Below, piece by piece: positions 34,519 through 43,021 of a stretch of DNA of 64,000 nt (the first letter of the stretch is position 1; the number at the start of each line of letters is the position of its first letter). The stretch is from assembly GCA_017615755.1 (NCBI GenBank), contig JAFZZM010000001.1, positions 62,001-126,000 on the forward strand. Direction: 5' to 3'. The DNA is from Clostridiales bacterium (GTDB taxonomy: Bacteria; Bacillota; Clostridia; Saccharofermentanales; Saccharofermentanaceae). Below the pieces are notes generated by a model, which made no database searches, had not been told where the DNA came from, and saw only the letters and a list, made by a program, of their open reading frames with translations. The position numbers and the translations under genes were made by a program.

Positions 34519-35099
34519 TACTCGACCAGCTTATCAAAACGTTCCCTAAAGATCTTCTTGTTATTCTCGAACAGGTTATTTCCCTTTGTATCGATGGAAA
34601 CGATCAGCGGTCCGAACTCCTTGACCTTCATGATCCAGAGCGCCTCCGGCATACCGAAGTCCATCCACTCGACATCGACCAGTTCTTCGACTTCCTGAGC
34701 TGCAACGGCTGCACATCCGCCCGGGAATGCACAGTGGATCGCACCGAATTTCTTGCAGGCTTCGGTGGTCTTTTCCATCATGCCGCCCTTACCGATCACG
34801 AGACGGACACCGGTCTTCTCGATAAAGTCCGCTTCCGCCGATTCCATTCTTCGGCTGGTCGTCGGTCCGACCGATACCATATACTGTTTACCGTTTTCAT
34901 CTTTTCCGACGATCGGGCCGGCATGGAAGATCGCACCTTCCTTGAGGTCGACTTTCGTCGGGAGGATGCCCTCCTGCACGACACGGCGGTGACCGCTGTC
35001 ACGGCAGGTGGAAAGATAGCCTGTGAGATAGACGGTATCGCCGATCTTCAGGTCCTTGATCTGGTCATAGGAAATAGGAGTCGTCAGTACTTTTTTCAT
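34518..35099 (-). CDS. Fumarate hydratase beta subunit (class I, Fe-S)
   Basis: 193 residues. It is the C-terminal (beta) subunit of the two-subunit [4Fe-4S] fumarase/tartrate dehydratase family: [74 protein letters not shown] and [15 protein letters not shown]. The complex interconverts fumarate and malate. It follows the alpha subunit gene by 4 bases, and lies in an operon with butyrate kinase and phosphotransacetylase, so it probably serves fermentative carbon flow. Confidence 0.93.
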   Translation of the reverse strand: MKKVLTTPISYDQIKDLKIGDTVYLTGYLSTCRDSGHRRVVQEGILPTKVDLKEGAIFHAGPIVGKDENGKQYMVSVGPTTSRRMESAEADFIEKTGVRLVIGKGGMMEKTTEACKKFGAIHCAFPGGCAAVAAQEVEELVDVEWMDFGMPEALWIMKVKEFGPLIVSIDTKGNNLFENNKKIFRERFDKLVE

Positions 35100-35103
35100 C
35101 GTC

Positions 35104-36003
35104 TTACACCTCCAGGGATTTCTTGTGGGACAGGATCTCGTAAGAAAGATCCTCGTGGATGATCATCTCGCCACGGCGTGTCGCCCAGCAGCCGGTCGTG
35201 ATACCCACGCCGAGTGTAGCCGGATGATGTGCGGCCGCTTCGATATTGACGCTCAGAACGGTGTTGCTGCCGCCGAAACCGAGAGGCGCAATGCCAAGGG
35301 AATTGAGACCATCACGGATCTCATCTTCGAGCTTGGCCACTTTCTCATACTGAGAATGCGTACCGATCGGACGGAGAAGTGCTTTTTTCGAAAGCATCGC
35401 CGACGTTGCGGCACAAGTACCGAGACCGATACCTACGCAGAGCGGCGGGCACGCATTGGCGCCCCAGTCCAGGATCGTCTGGAAGACAAATTTCTTGACG
35501 CCCTCGACACCCTCGAGCGGCATCAGGACTTTACTTCTGCCCGGAAGCGAACATCCGCCGCCGGCCATATACATACGAAGGCGAAGATCCGTTCCGCCCG
35601 GAACCAGTTCATATTCGATATAAGGTGCACCATAGCCGGTATTGTCGCCGGTATTGTGCTCCGCAAGAGGCTCTACTACATTCGGACGAAGAGGTGTCTC
35701 AAGCGTTGCCTGACGCGCCGCGGTCACAAGCACATTCTCGATCTCATCGAGATACGGGAACTTCGTTCCGACCTCAACAAAATACTGAAGTACACCTGTG
35801 TCCTGACAAAGCGGACGGTGTAATTTTTTCGCAAGAGTAATATCCTCAAGCATGCAGTTATACATTGTCTTTGCATTCTCGATCTTCTCCACTTCCGCCA
35901 GATGATGGAGTTGTGCTTCCACATCGTCCGGAAGGTAGATACCTGTCATCGCCGTAAAATCCTGGACCGTCTTGATCCATTGCTGCTTCTTTGCCTCGTC
36001 CAT
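35104..36003 (-). CDS. Fumarate hydratase alpha subunit (class I, Fe-S)
   Basis: 299 residues, the normal alpha-subunit length. Fe-S fumarase signatures are [16 protein letters not shown] (a cluster Cys), [58 protein letters not shown] (Cys residues near the cluster) and [20 protein letters not shown]. It lies 25 bases downstream of pta and 4 bases upstream of the beta subunit gene. Class I fumarases are oxygen-sensitive, consistent with an anaerobe. Confidence 0.93.
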   Translation of the reverse strand: MDEAKKQQWIKTVQDFTAMTGIYLPDDVEAQLHHLAEVEKIENAKTMYNCMLEDITLAKKLHRPLCQDTGVLQYFVEVGTKFPYLDEIENVLVTAARQATLETPLRPNVVEPLAEHNTGDNTGYGAPYIEYELVPGGTDLRLRMYMAGGGCSLPGRSKVLMPLEGVEGVKKFVFQTILDWGANACPPLCVGIGLGTCAATSAMLSKKALLRPIGTHSQYEKVAKLEDEIRDGLNSLGIAPLGFGGSNTVLSVNIEAAAHHPATLGVGITTGCWATRRGEMIIHEDLSYEILSHKKSLEV

Positions 36004-36028
36004 AGAGTCCTCCCTAAATTTCTTTTTC

Positions 36029-37024
36029 TCAGCAGGTTGCCTGTACCGCCGTCATGGCGACAGTGTTTACGATGTCCTCGACGGAGCATCCGCGGGACAG
36101 GTCATTACACGGCTTAGCCAGACCCTGAAGTACCGCGAAGCAATCCGCGTTGCCGATACGCTGTGTGATCTTGTAGCCGATATTACCCGCCTGCAGATCC
36201 GGGAAGATCAATACATTCGCACGGCCCGCTACCGGGCTGCCCGGTGCTTTTGAAGCGCCAACGGACGGAACCAGAGCTGCGTCAAACTGCATCTCTCCAT
36301 CCAGAAGGAGATCCGGAGCCAGTTCGTGTGCGAGCTTCGTCGCTTCCTGGACCTTGGTCACCAGATCGTGCTTGGCACTGCCCTTCGTGGAGAAGGAAAG
36401 AAGTGCGACTCTCGGCTCTTCGATACCGCAGAGGACTCTTGCTGTCTCTGCTGCAGAAACCGCGATCTGCGCGAGCTCCTGTGCATTCGGGCAAGGATTG
36501 ACGACGCAGTCTGCATAGACCAGAAGGCCATCCTCACCGAGTTCCTTATTCGGGCATTCCATCAGGAAGCTGCTGGACACGATCGACATGCCCGGCTTTG
36601 CCTTGATGATCTGCAGTGCCGGACGAAGCATATCGCCTGTCGTATGTACCGCACCGGAAACGAGACCGTCCGCCTCGCCGAGCTTGACCATCATGATGCC
36701 GTAATACATCGGATCCGCTACCAGCTTCGCTGCATCCGCTTCCGTTACGCCCTTTGCCTTTCTCAGCTCGAAAAGCTCTTGCGCGTAACTTCCTGCTTTC
36801 TCACTTGTGGCCGGATCGATCGTCTCGATACCGGAAATATCTACGCCCTGCTCGGCAGCAACTGCTGCGATCTTATCGGCCGCACCCAGGAGGATCGGGG
36901 TAGCCAGACCCTCTTTTACGATCTGCACCGCCGCCTTCACTGTACGCGGCTCATCGCCCTCCGGCAGTACGATCTTCTTCACGTTTGCACGTGCCTTGTT
37001 CTTGATTTTCTCCAGCATGCTCAT
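36029..37024 (-). CDS. pta: Phosphate acetyltransferase
   Basis: 331 residues, the short (catalytic-domain only) Pta form. It starts 8 bases after GGAGG. Recognised blocks are KIVLPEGDEPRTVKAA, MYYGIMMVKLGEADGLVSG, AVHTTGDMLRPALQIIK, LLVYADCVVNPCPNAQELA, VALLSFSTKGSAKHD, LLLDGEMQFDAALVPSV, SPVAGRANVLIFPDLQAGNI and the closing DLSRGCSVEDIVNTVA. Pta exchanges the CoA of acetyl-CoA for phosphate. It lies 24 bases after the butyrate kinase gene, so the pair makes an acyl-phosphate route to ATP. The sequence looks like Pta rather than a phosphate butyryltransferase. Confidence 0.93.
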   Translation of the reverse strand: MSMLEKIKNKARANVKKIVLPEGDEPRTVKAAVQIVKEGLATPILLGAADKIAAVAAEQGVDISGIETIDPATSEKAGSYAQELFELRKAKGVTEADAAKLVADPMYYGIMMVKLGEADGLVSGAVHTTGDMLRPALQIIKAKPGMSIVSSSFLMECPNKELGEDGLLVYADCVVNPCPNAQELAQIAVSAAETARVLCGIEEPRVALLSFSTKGSAKHDLVTKVQEATKLAHELAPDLLLDGEMQFDAALVPSVGASKAPGSPVAGRANVLIFPDLQAGNIGYKITQRIGNADCFAVLQGLAKPCNDLSRGCSVEDIVNTVAMTAVQATC

Positions 37025-37048
37025 GGTTGATTCCTCCTTGTTTTCTTC

Positions 37049-38173
37049 TTACAGATCCAGTCCTTCAAAACCATCCCAGACCGGCTTTCCGGTATAGGTC
37101 AGCGGTGTGATCTTGCCCTGCATGACTTTCAGAGCCGGCAGTGCGAGCGCTTCCTGCTCCATCTCACCCGGATATTGTGTGATCGGTGCGATCCATCCGC
37201 AGCGCTTCTCGATCGTTGCTTTTACATCGGCAAAACGGAGAAGTCCGCCTGTCAGAAGGATGCCGTCGACCTTGCCGCAAAGTACGCAGCTCATCTCACC
37301 GATCATCTTGCAGATCTGATAAAGCATCGTGTTCCAGACGAGGTCGGCTTTTCTGTCGCCCTTTTCGAGGAGATCGTGGATCGTATCCGCATTTGCCGTA
37401 CCGAACAGGTCAACAAAACCACCTGCGCGGGAGCAGCGGAGACGTACTTCTTCCACCGAGTGCGCCTCGATATAGTCCAGAAGAGAAAGTACCGGTACGC
37501 TTCCGATCCTTGTCGGTGTAAAAGCACCTTCGCCGTCGGCGCCCATGTTGCCGTCGACCATCTTGCCGTGATCGTGTGCGCTGACCGTGATGCCGCCATC
37601 GATATGTGCGACAACGAAATTGCAGTCTTCATAACGCTTGTTCAGAACGTGCTCCGCGTGGTATTCCGCGACGGCTTTCTGATTCAGTACGTGGGAATGG
37701 GACACACGGTAGATACCCTTAATACCCGTAAGGCGGGCATAATCTCCGTACTCATCCACATTCGTCGGATTCAAAGTAAAGGCAGGCTTATTAAACTCCT
37801 GCGCGAATTTCCATGCCAGCATGACGCCGAGCTTTGCCGGATGCTCACTGCCGCCGACAGCCGCAACCGTATCGTCGTAGAGCTTCTGGTCGATCTTCGT
37901 GATTCCGCCCGGCTGGGTACATGCCGAACCGCCACGGCCGACGAAAACGTCGATCTCCGAAGCTTCGTATCCTTCTTCTTTCAGCATATTCAAGATGACT
38001 TCATAACGGAAAGGCATCTGGTCATTTACGTGCGGGAACGAAAGCAATACGTCCGCATCGTGAAAAAGACTCTTCTCAAACACCGAAGTTTCATTCTCGA
38101 AAAGGCTCACCTTCGTTGATGTAGAACCCGGGTTAATGATCAACAACTTATACTTCTTTTCATCCGCTGCCAT
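37049..38173 (-). CDS. buk: Butyrate kinase
   Basis: 374 residues from the ATG at 38173; AGGAG is 9 bases upstream, while an in-frame TTG at 38179 is only 3 bases from it. The family is ASKHA acyl kinases, butyrate kinase branch: LLIINPGSTSTKVSLFE at the N-terminus, FVGRGGSACTQPGGI, AFTLNPTNVDEY, RVSHSHVLNQKAVA, FVVAHIDGGITVSAHDHGKM, GEGAFTPTRIGSVP and VDGILLTGGLLRF. It makes ATP from acyl phosphate. It is the first gene of buk-pta-fumarase. Because its partner is Pta rather than Ptb, it may work as an acetate or propionate kinase here. Confidence 0.93.
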   Translation of the reverse strand: MAADEKKYKLLIINPGSTSTKVSLFENETSVFEKSLFHDADVLLSFPHVNDQMPFRYEVILNMLKEEGYEASEIDVFVGRGGSACTQPGGITKIDQKLYDDTVAAVGGSEHPAKLGVMLAWKFAQEFNKPAFTLNPTNVDEYGDYARLTGIKGIYRVSHSHVLNQKAVAEYHAEHVLNKRYEDCNFVVAHIDGGITVSAHDHGKMVDGNMGADGEGAFTPTRIGSVPVLSLLDYIEAHSVEEVRLRCSRAGGFVDLFGTANADTIHDLLEKGDRKADLVWNTMLYQICKMIGEMSCVLCGKVDGILLTGGLLRFADVKATIEKRCGWIAPITQYPGEMEQEALALPALKVMQGKITPLTYTGKPVWDGFEGLDL

Positions 38174-38349
38174 GTACAAATACTCCTGTTAACTAATATC
38201 ACGATGAGTATTCTATACCGCCCGAAAAAAGAATACAACGAGTCGACCCGCCTTCTCGGGAAGAAAGGAAGATTTGATTCAAGATTCATGTGCTTTTTGT
38301 TTCAAAAGCACTTCTTCCTCTACTTTCCTGTCTTCAGGAGGCTGTGCAA
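38174..38349. other. Gap with paired octamers
   Basis: In this divergent-to-tail gap two copies of the window-wide octamer face each other: GTGCTTTT (38290-38297) and AAAAGCAC (38304-38311). They form an 8-bp stem with a short loop, about 40 bases past the stop of the HELMH lipoprotein gene. No T-run follows. A second small stem, CCGCCTTCTCGGGAAGAAAGG-like, is too weak to call. Confidence 0.5.
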
Positions 38350-40587
38350 TCACGCCGCCTGCTCGCTTTCTTTCTCGCGTCTTTCTTTAAGATCAGCAAG
38401 TCCCTTCTCCCACGGAAGTTCCTCCGGCCAGGAAGAGGTATCGAAGCACTCGCGGATGCATTTGCAGAAGTATTCACCTTTATTCAGACACGGCCAGTCG
38501 ATGATTCCGATCTCCGGATCGTTTGCCGCCCGGAAGAGATACTCCATCAGGCAGAAGCGGTCGCTGTAGGAAGAATCCATCGCTTCTTTCGAAACCACGA
38601 AGTCCTTGCTGTCTTCGTAGTACTGCTCGATCCATTCAGGTGTATTGTCACCACGGTACATAAAACCATCGAAATTGAATTTCTTCCACTCCGCATCGGT
38701 AAAGACCGGTTCCTCCATATTTTCCGACACGTTGCGGATGCGCATCTCCGTGTAATAGAAGATGCCCTTGATCAGGTCTTCTTCGAGCTTCTTGCTGCTG
38801 TACTCCGTGGCATGCAGACAGATGCCCATGTAGTAGTCTTCTCCGTCGCAAAAAGCTCTTCTTGCGAACATGTCCACGTCGCTTCCAATCAGGATGATCG
38901 AAATGCCGCTCCAGTATCCGTAGTTCAACTGGTCATAGTATCCTTCCGGGAACTTGGCGAGAGTCGTATCGATCTGTGTAAGTGCCTCTTCGAGCTGTTT
39001 GCACATATTGTCATCGTACGGATCAGGCTGCATCCAGTGATATTCCTCCGGGACCAGATCTCCGATAAGGATCTTCACACCATACTTGTTTCCGATCTCC
39101 GTAGCTTTCGCATACAGCGTCTCGAGCGCGGAGATATTGCCTTTTTTCACATCCTGCTTATGCATGTCCGACGGATCATGTTCGAAAGATTTAAGTCTCT
39201 CGTCGAGTTCTTTTCCCTTCGGAAGAGGGTCCGGAACTTTCTTCGGGCAGGGCATCTCCGTGTAGTAATACGAGTTCACCTTTCCGGTCTCGAAATCGTA
39301 GTCACAGGTAAGACTTCCCATCATCATGCCGACATCCATCTCATCGTAGTACATGCGGGCAGAAACACAGAACTTTCCGTCCACGCACATCACGTCCGGA
39401 GTGAGATACCAGAATGACAGATCCTTGTCGGTCTCGACCTGTTCCAGGATCGCCAGTCTCCAGAGATTCCAGTATTCGTAATCGTCAGAAAGCGTCTTCA
39501 GGAACTCCTCATTCTCGCACTCCCCGGCGTGGGCATAGTTCTGGCGGATGCAGTTGAGGATGTGGCAGAACACCTTGTCCTCTTTCCAGCCGTCGCCTTT
39601 TTTCTTCTGATAAAGCTCGATCAGGACATCCTCGAAATATACCGGGTAATCCGGCTCGCTATAGCGCGTCGGATACGTATAGTAGTTGAAAGAACGGATC
39701 ATCTTGATGATGGAGTTGTTGTCAAAACCGTTTTCCTGCATGAGCTTGATAAACTCCATGGTGCTGTCGCCGGTATAGAAAAGCTCCGCCACCATATCGC
39801 TGTCGAAGATCAGTTCCAGTCCGGTCAGGAAGTTGACCAGAGGCGTATAGGTCAGCGTGCTTCCTATAAAGTATTTCGCGGTAAAAAGCTCTGCTCCTCC
39901 TTCGGTGATGAAACTGGACTCGAGAAAATCCGTGGAAAGGTTCCAGTCATCATCCGTCATGTCTTCGAAGCGGATGAATTTGTCGCCGACGTAGACGGCC
40001 TGGTTTGAGTGCTCACCATCGATGTTGTAATCGAGGAAATGCATCAATTCGTGAAACGCCGTCGCACAGTAATAGTTCTCGCCATGCATCACTTCCGTAT
40101 CGGAGACCTTGACGTAAAGATCGTCGGAGTAAAAAATGCCGGCATTCGTTGTCTCCAGCTGCTGGGTCTCGCAGAGCAGTTGTCGTACACGTCCGAAAAA
40201 GTACTCCTTGTTTTCTTCTTTGAGATGATCCGCCACCACCGGAAACAACTGCGCCACATATCCTCTGTACTCGTTGAGGGACGGGTTTTCGTTCACGCAG
40301 TCCATATACTCCAGGAAAAGCTCGTACTTTTCACGCAGGGACTCTTCCGGCATGCCGATCTTGGCTGCCAGCACCAGCGCATCGTTTTTAATGATCACTG
40401 CCGGATCAGGCGTAGGTGTAGGCGTCGAAGTATTGGTCGGCGTCGGCGTATTTGTCGGGGCCGCCGTCGTGGTCGGTTCTTTTGTCGTCTTATCCGGATC
40501 CTTGACGTTACAGCCGGTACTTCCAAACATAGAAACAGAAAGTGCACAAATACAAAGGGCACTTATCAATCGTTTACTTCTTTTCAT
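38350..40587 (-). CDS. Putative zinc metallopeptidase lipoprotein (HELMH)
   Basis: 745 residues from the ATG at 40587, about 6 bases after GGAG; a GTG at 40599 overlaps the site. Lipobox STGC (Cys26) and a Thr/Pro-rich tether (35-65) are followed by a domain parallel to the 21818-24016 protein. HELMH at 179-183 is a HEXXH zinc motif, and TEGGAE at 228-233 gives a third ligand (E229) about 46 residues on. Both proteins also share AAExGM...ELREKYELF-like helices and NEYRGY/GDYRAY segments. The tether is PTPT-rich here, Ser-rich in the paralogue. The ~500-residue C-terminus has no family I recognise. Confidence 0.78.
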   Translation of the reverse strand: MKRSKRLISALCICALSVSMFGSTGCNVKDPDKTTKEPTTTAAPTNTPTPTNTSTPTPTPDPAVIIKNDALVLAAKIGMPEESLREKYELFLEYMDCVNENPSLNEYRGYVAQLFPVVADHLKEENKEYFFGRVRQLLCETQQLETTNAGIFYSDDLYVKVSDTEVMHGENYYCATAFHELMHFLDYNIDGEHSNQAVYVGDKFIRFEDMTDDDWNLSTDFLESSFITEGGAELFTAKYFIGSTLTYTPLVNFLTGLELIFDSDMVAELFYTGDSTMEFIKLMQENGFDNNSIIKMIRSFNYYTYPTRYSEPDYPVYFEDVLIELYQKKKGDGWKEDKVFCHILNCIRQNYAHAGECENEEFLKTLSDDYEYWNLWRLAILEQVETDKDLSFWYLTPDVMCVDGKFCVSARMYYDEMDVGMMMGSLTCDYDFETGKVNSYYYTEMPCPKKVPDPLPKGKELDERLKSFEHDPSDMHKQDVKKGNISALETLYAKATEIGNKYGVKILIGDLVPEEYHWMQPDPYDDNMCKQLEEALTQIDTTLAKFPEGYYDQLNYGYWSGISIILIGSDVDMFARRAFCDGEDYYMGICLHATEYSSKKLEEDLIKGIFYYTEMRIRNVSENMEEPVFTDAEWKKFNFDGFMYRGDNTPEWIEQYYEDSKDFVVSKEAMDSSYSDRFCLMEYLFRAANDPEIGIIDWPCLNKGEYFCKCIRECFDTSSWPEELPWEKGLADLKERREKESEQAA

Positions 40588-40682
40588 AAGCATCTCCACA
40601 TGTTTACTCGTACTCTCATTATACTGGGAAACGCCTCGTACAGGTGACTTTCCTCTAACTCTCTATCAAAAAGTAATAATCG

Positions 40683-40702
40683 TGTAAGATATCTTGTAAG
40701 AT
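40683..40702 (+). promoter_or_regulatory. Direct repeat upstream of the sigma-factor operon
   Basis: TGTAAGAT occurs at 40683-40690 and again at 40695-40702, 12 bases apart (just over one helical turn), about 45 bases before the sigma-factor ATG. A TATTAT (40720-40725) may be the -10 of an ordinary promoter. The repeats could be an ECF -35 region or a regulator site. Confidence 0.4.
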
Positions 40703-40746
40703 TCGCATTTCAAATCTGTTATTATGGTTGAAGGGAGGTGAATCAG

Positions 40747-41307
40747 ATGGACGATGCTTCGATCGTACAGTTATTTTGGAGCAGGAGCGAACAGGCTCTT
40801 ACTGCCGTATCGGAAAAGTACGGTCGATTCTGCCATTCTATCGCACACAATATCTTAGGCAGTCCCGAAGACGCGGAAGAGTGTGTCAATGACGCGTATC
40901 TTTCTCTTTGGAACTCCATCCCGCCGAAAAGGCCTTCCGTGATCGCACCGTTTCTCGGCCGCATCACGCGTAACCTGGCCATTAATATCTATAAGAAGAA
41001 CCACGCCGAGAAGCGTGGCGGCGGCGAGTTCGCACTGGTCCTGGATGATCTCAGTGAAGTGATCCAGGGTAGCGAGACTGCAGACGGAGAGCTTTTGCAG
41101 CGCGAACTTCTGGATACGGTGAATTCCTTCCTTTCCTCCCTTTCACCTGAAAAAAGGAAGATCTTCGTTCGTCGTTTCTGGTATGCAGACAGCATCAAGG
41201 ACATCGCCAAACGTATGAATATGACGGAAAACAATGTATCCGTGACCATAAACCGGCTGAAGAAACAGCTGCGCACTCTTTTAGTGGAAGGAGGTCTGAT
41301 CTCATGA
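40747..41307 (+). CDS. ECF-type RNA polymerase sigma factor
   Basis: 186 residues from the ATG at 40747, six bases after GGGAGGTG (an upstream GTG overlaps the site). Region 2 (residues about 15-80): YGRFCHSIAHNILGSPEDAEECVNDAYLSLW. Region 4 (about 125-175): LSPEKRKIFVRRFWYADSIKDIAKRMN, followed by VSVTINRLKKQLRTLL, the DNA-recognition helix. The size and two-region plan fit the ECF group. The stop overlaps the next start by 4 bases (ATGA), a common arrangement for sigma/anti-sigma pairs. Confidence 0.92.
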   Translation: MDDASIVQLFWSRSEQALTAVSEKYGRFCHSIAHNILGSPEDAEECVNDAYLSLWNSIPPKRPSVIAPFLGRITRNLAINIYKKNHAEKRGGGEFALVLDDLSEVIQGSETADGELLQRELLDTVNSFLSSLSPEKRKIFVRRFWYADSIKDIAKRMNMTENNVSVTINRLKKQLRTLLVEGGLIS

Positions 41308-42329
41308 AGAAGGAATCATTCTTTGAACTCCTCGGTGATATCGACGAGAAATATATTCTCGAAGCAAATGAAGAAGATCCGGCCGAAACCGCAGAAGGTG
41401 CAGAAGCCGGCGACCCGGAAGCGGAAAACAAAGCCAGCCGTGGTGCCACCATAACGCCTGTGCCTGTGAAGCGTAAAAACGAAGGCAGAAAAGTCTTCCT
41501 TTCGGTCGCAGCTGCAGCCGCAGCGATCCTCCTTCTTATCGGAGGTCTCTGGTACGCGGAAGTCTACCAGAAAAAGAACGACAACCATAAACTCAGAGGA
41601 CTGACCGAGCACAACACCGCAGTCCTCGAAATCACGACCGCTGCCGGTGGAGAACTGACGTGGGCAACAACGAGACCGGAAACAATGGCGCCGACCGAGG
41701 CGGACATGACGACTACTGCAGGAGAAGAAACGATCAATGAAGCATCGATCGTAACTGTCGAAGATACAACTGCCGCCACCTATGTGATCCCGGCCATTCC
41801 ATCCGGTCTAGGTATCACGGCTATCGGAGAACCGATCACGGATGAAGATGCCGCCGCATATTTCTCTGAGCAATTCAATCTGATCAAGCGCGATCTTACT
41901 TCCTGTGAAGTGCCGACCGACGACCTGCATATCTCTGAAAAAGGATACTGTCATGTTTCTTACGAAGAGATGAATAGCGATACACTGACTCTGGATCAGA
42001 GTATCCGCACCTACCCGGTCTATAACAAAAATGTACTCGTTGCTTTCATAACGCTCACAAGACAACCGTTTACCGGCACAAACGAAATTACACACAACCT
42101 GGGCTATGACGGACCATGGTATACGGACTTCGATGCATTCCTTAAGGCACACAAAGGTGAGGAGCTCCTCTTCCTCTACGTCAACGGCTATTTCGAGATC
42201 GTCATCACCCCGGACGGAACACTCCGTAATCCGCAGGGCGAAAGTGCAAGCATCCTCGAACTCTATTTCAGATCGATCGAGAATCCGTACGAATACCTCT
42301 ACTGCAAAGAAGCAACTTACACACCGTAA
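41304..42329 (+). CDS. Predicted anti-sigma factor, single-pass membrane protein
   Basis: 341 residues. The short acidic N-terminus (MKKESFFELLGDIDEKYILE) lies in the cytoplasm and would bind the sigma factor. A charged Lys/Arg stretch precedes one membrane helix (FLSVAAAAAAILLLIGGLWY, about 68-87). The outer part is Thr-rich, then a compact C-terminal domain (residues about 170-341; LGITAIGEPITDEDAAAYF, DGPWYTDFDAFLKAHKGEE, SILELYFRSIENPYEYLYC). The sequence has no classic zinc anti-sigma motif, so the call rests on gene order, overlap and topology. It is 13 bases upstream of the CKKSKVPSKK lipoprotein gene. Confidence 0.72.
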   Translation: MKKESFFELLGDIDEKYILEANEEDPAETAEGAEAGDPEAENKASRGATITPVPVKRKNEGRKVFLSVAAAAAAILLLIGGLWYAEVYQKKNDNHKLRGLTEHNTAVLEITTAAGGELTWATTRPETMAPTEADMTTTAGEETINEASIVTVEDTTAATYVIPAIPSGLGITAIGEPITDEDAAAYFSEQFNLIKRDLTSCEVPTDDLHISEKGYCHVSYEEMNSDTLTLDQSIRTYPVYNKNVLVAFITLTRQPFTGTNEITHNLGYDGPWYTDFDAFLKAHKGEELLFLYVNGYFEIVITPDGTLRNPQGESASILELYFRSIENPYEYLYCKEATYTP

Positions 42330-42342
42330 AGGAGGCGATCCT

Positions 42343-42984
42343 ATGACAAACCGCATTCGCACCCAAGCTGCGTGGAAGAAGCTCCTGGCCATCGCGCTGA
42401 TTCTGGTCGTGGGGAGTGCTTTTGCCGCTTGCAAGAAATCGAAAGTACCTTCGAAGAAAGATATCTATAACCGGATCATGGACGAAAACTGGCAGATCCA
42501 GGCAGAGCAAGGCGTCTATACTTACGAGGAGCTTTGCAAGTCCTGGGGAGATCCGGATGTTGAACGGGTCATTGCAGAAAACGGCATCAAATACAAAGCC
42601 TGGACATACAAGGACCACTACATCTATGCCATCATGCAGAAGGACAACGATTCCGCCGTCTGGGCCTACAACCTCTCTGTCTCCGCGAAAATGGTCTACC
42701 TGAAGCAGGACGAAAGCCGGGTATTCTTCGGCATGATACAAAATGACATCTACGAGCCTCTCGCCTGCATCGGATTCGATCTGGACCGTTTTGCATCCGG
42801 GGAACTGGCCGGCGCGTCTTTCGGCGACCTGTTCTCGATGGAGTATAACGGTGCGGTCTTCCAGTCGTATCCGGGCATCATCGACGTCTTCTTCAGTTTT
42901 ACTCCGGACGGTCAGAAGGCAGATGAAAAGGCGCTTTCCTTGGCACAGCAAGAACTGGAAAGACTGAATACAGACTTTTCTTGA
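42343..42984 (+). CDS. Lipoprotein, CKKSKVPSKK family, in the ECF sigma operon
   Basis: 213 residues; AAAGGAGG 7 bases before ATG. The signal segment (LLAIALILVVGSAFAAC) carries the lipobox FAAC, followed by KKSKVPSKK. The whole mature domain is homologous to residues 40-215 of the lipoprotein at 7963-8997: YEELCKSWGDPDVERVI, YKAWTYKDHYIYAIMQK, FASGELAGASFGDLFSMEY and VFFSFTPDGQ. Compared with that protein it lacks the C-terminal Ig-like domain. As the third gene of the sigma/anti-sigma operon it may be a target or a ligand sensor for the anti-sigma factor. Confidence 0.75.
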   Translation: MTNRIRTQAAWKKLLAIALILVVGSAFAACKKSKVPSKKDIYNRIMDENWQIQAEQGVYTYEELCKSWGDPDVERVIAENGIKYKAWTYKDHYIYAIMQKDNDSAVWAYNLSVSAKMVYLKQDESRVFFGMIQNDIYEPLACIGFDLDRFASGELAGASFGDLFSMEYNGAVFQSYPGIIDVFFSFTPDGQKADEKALSLAQQELERLNTDFS

Positions 42985-43021
42985 AGCATCTGCTTTGCAA
43001 GTTTGATTCAGCTAACTCTCT

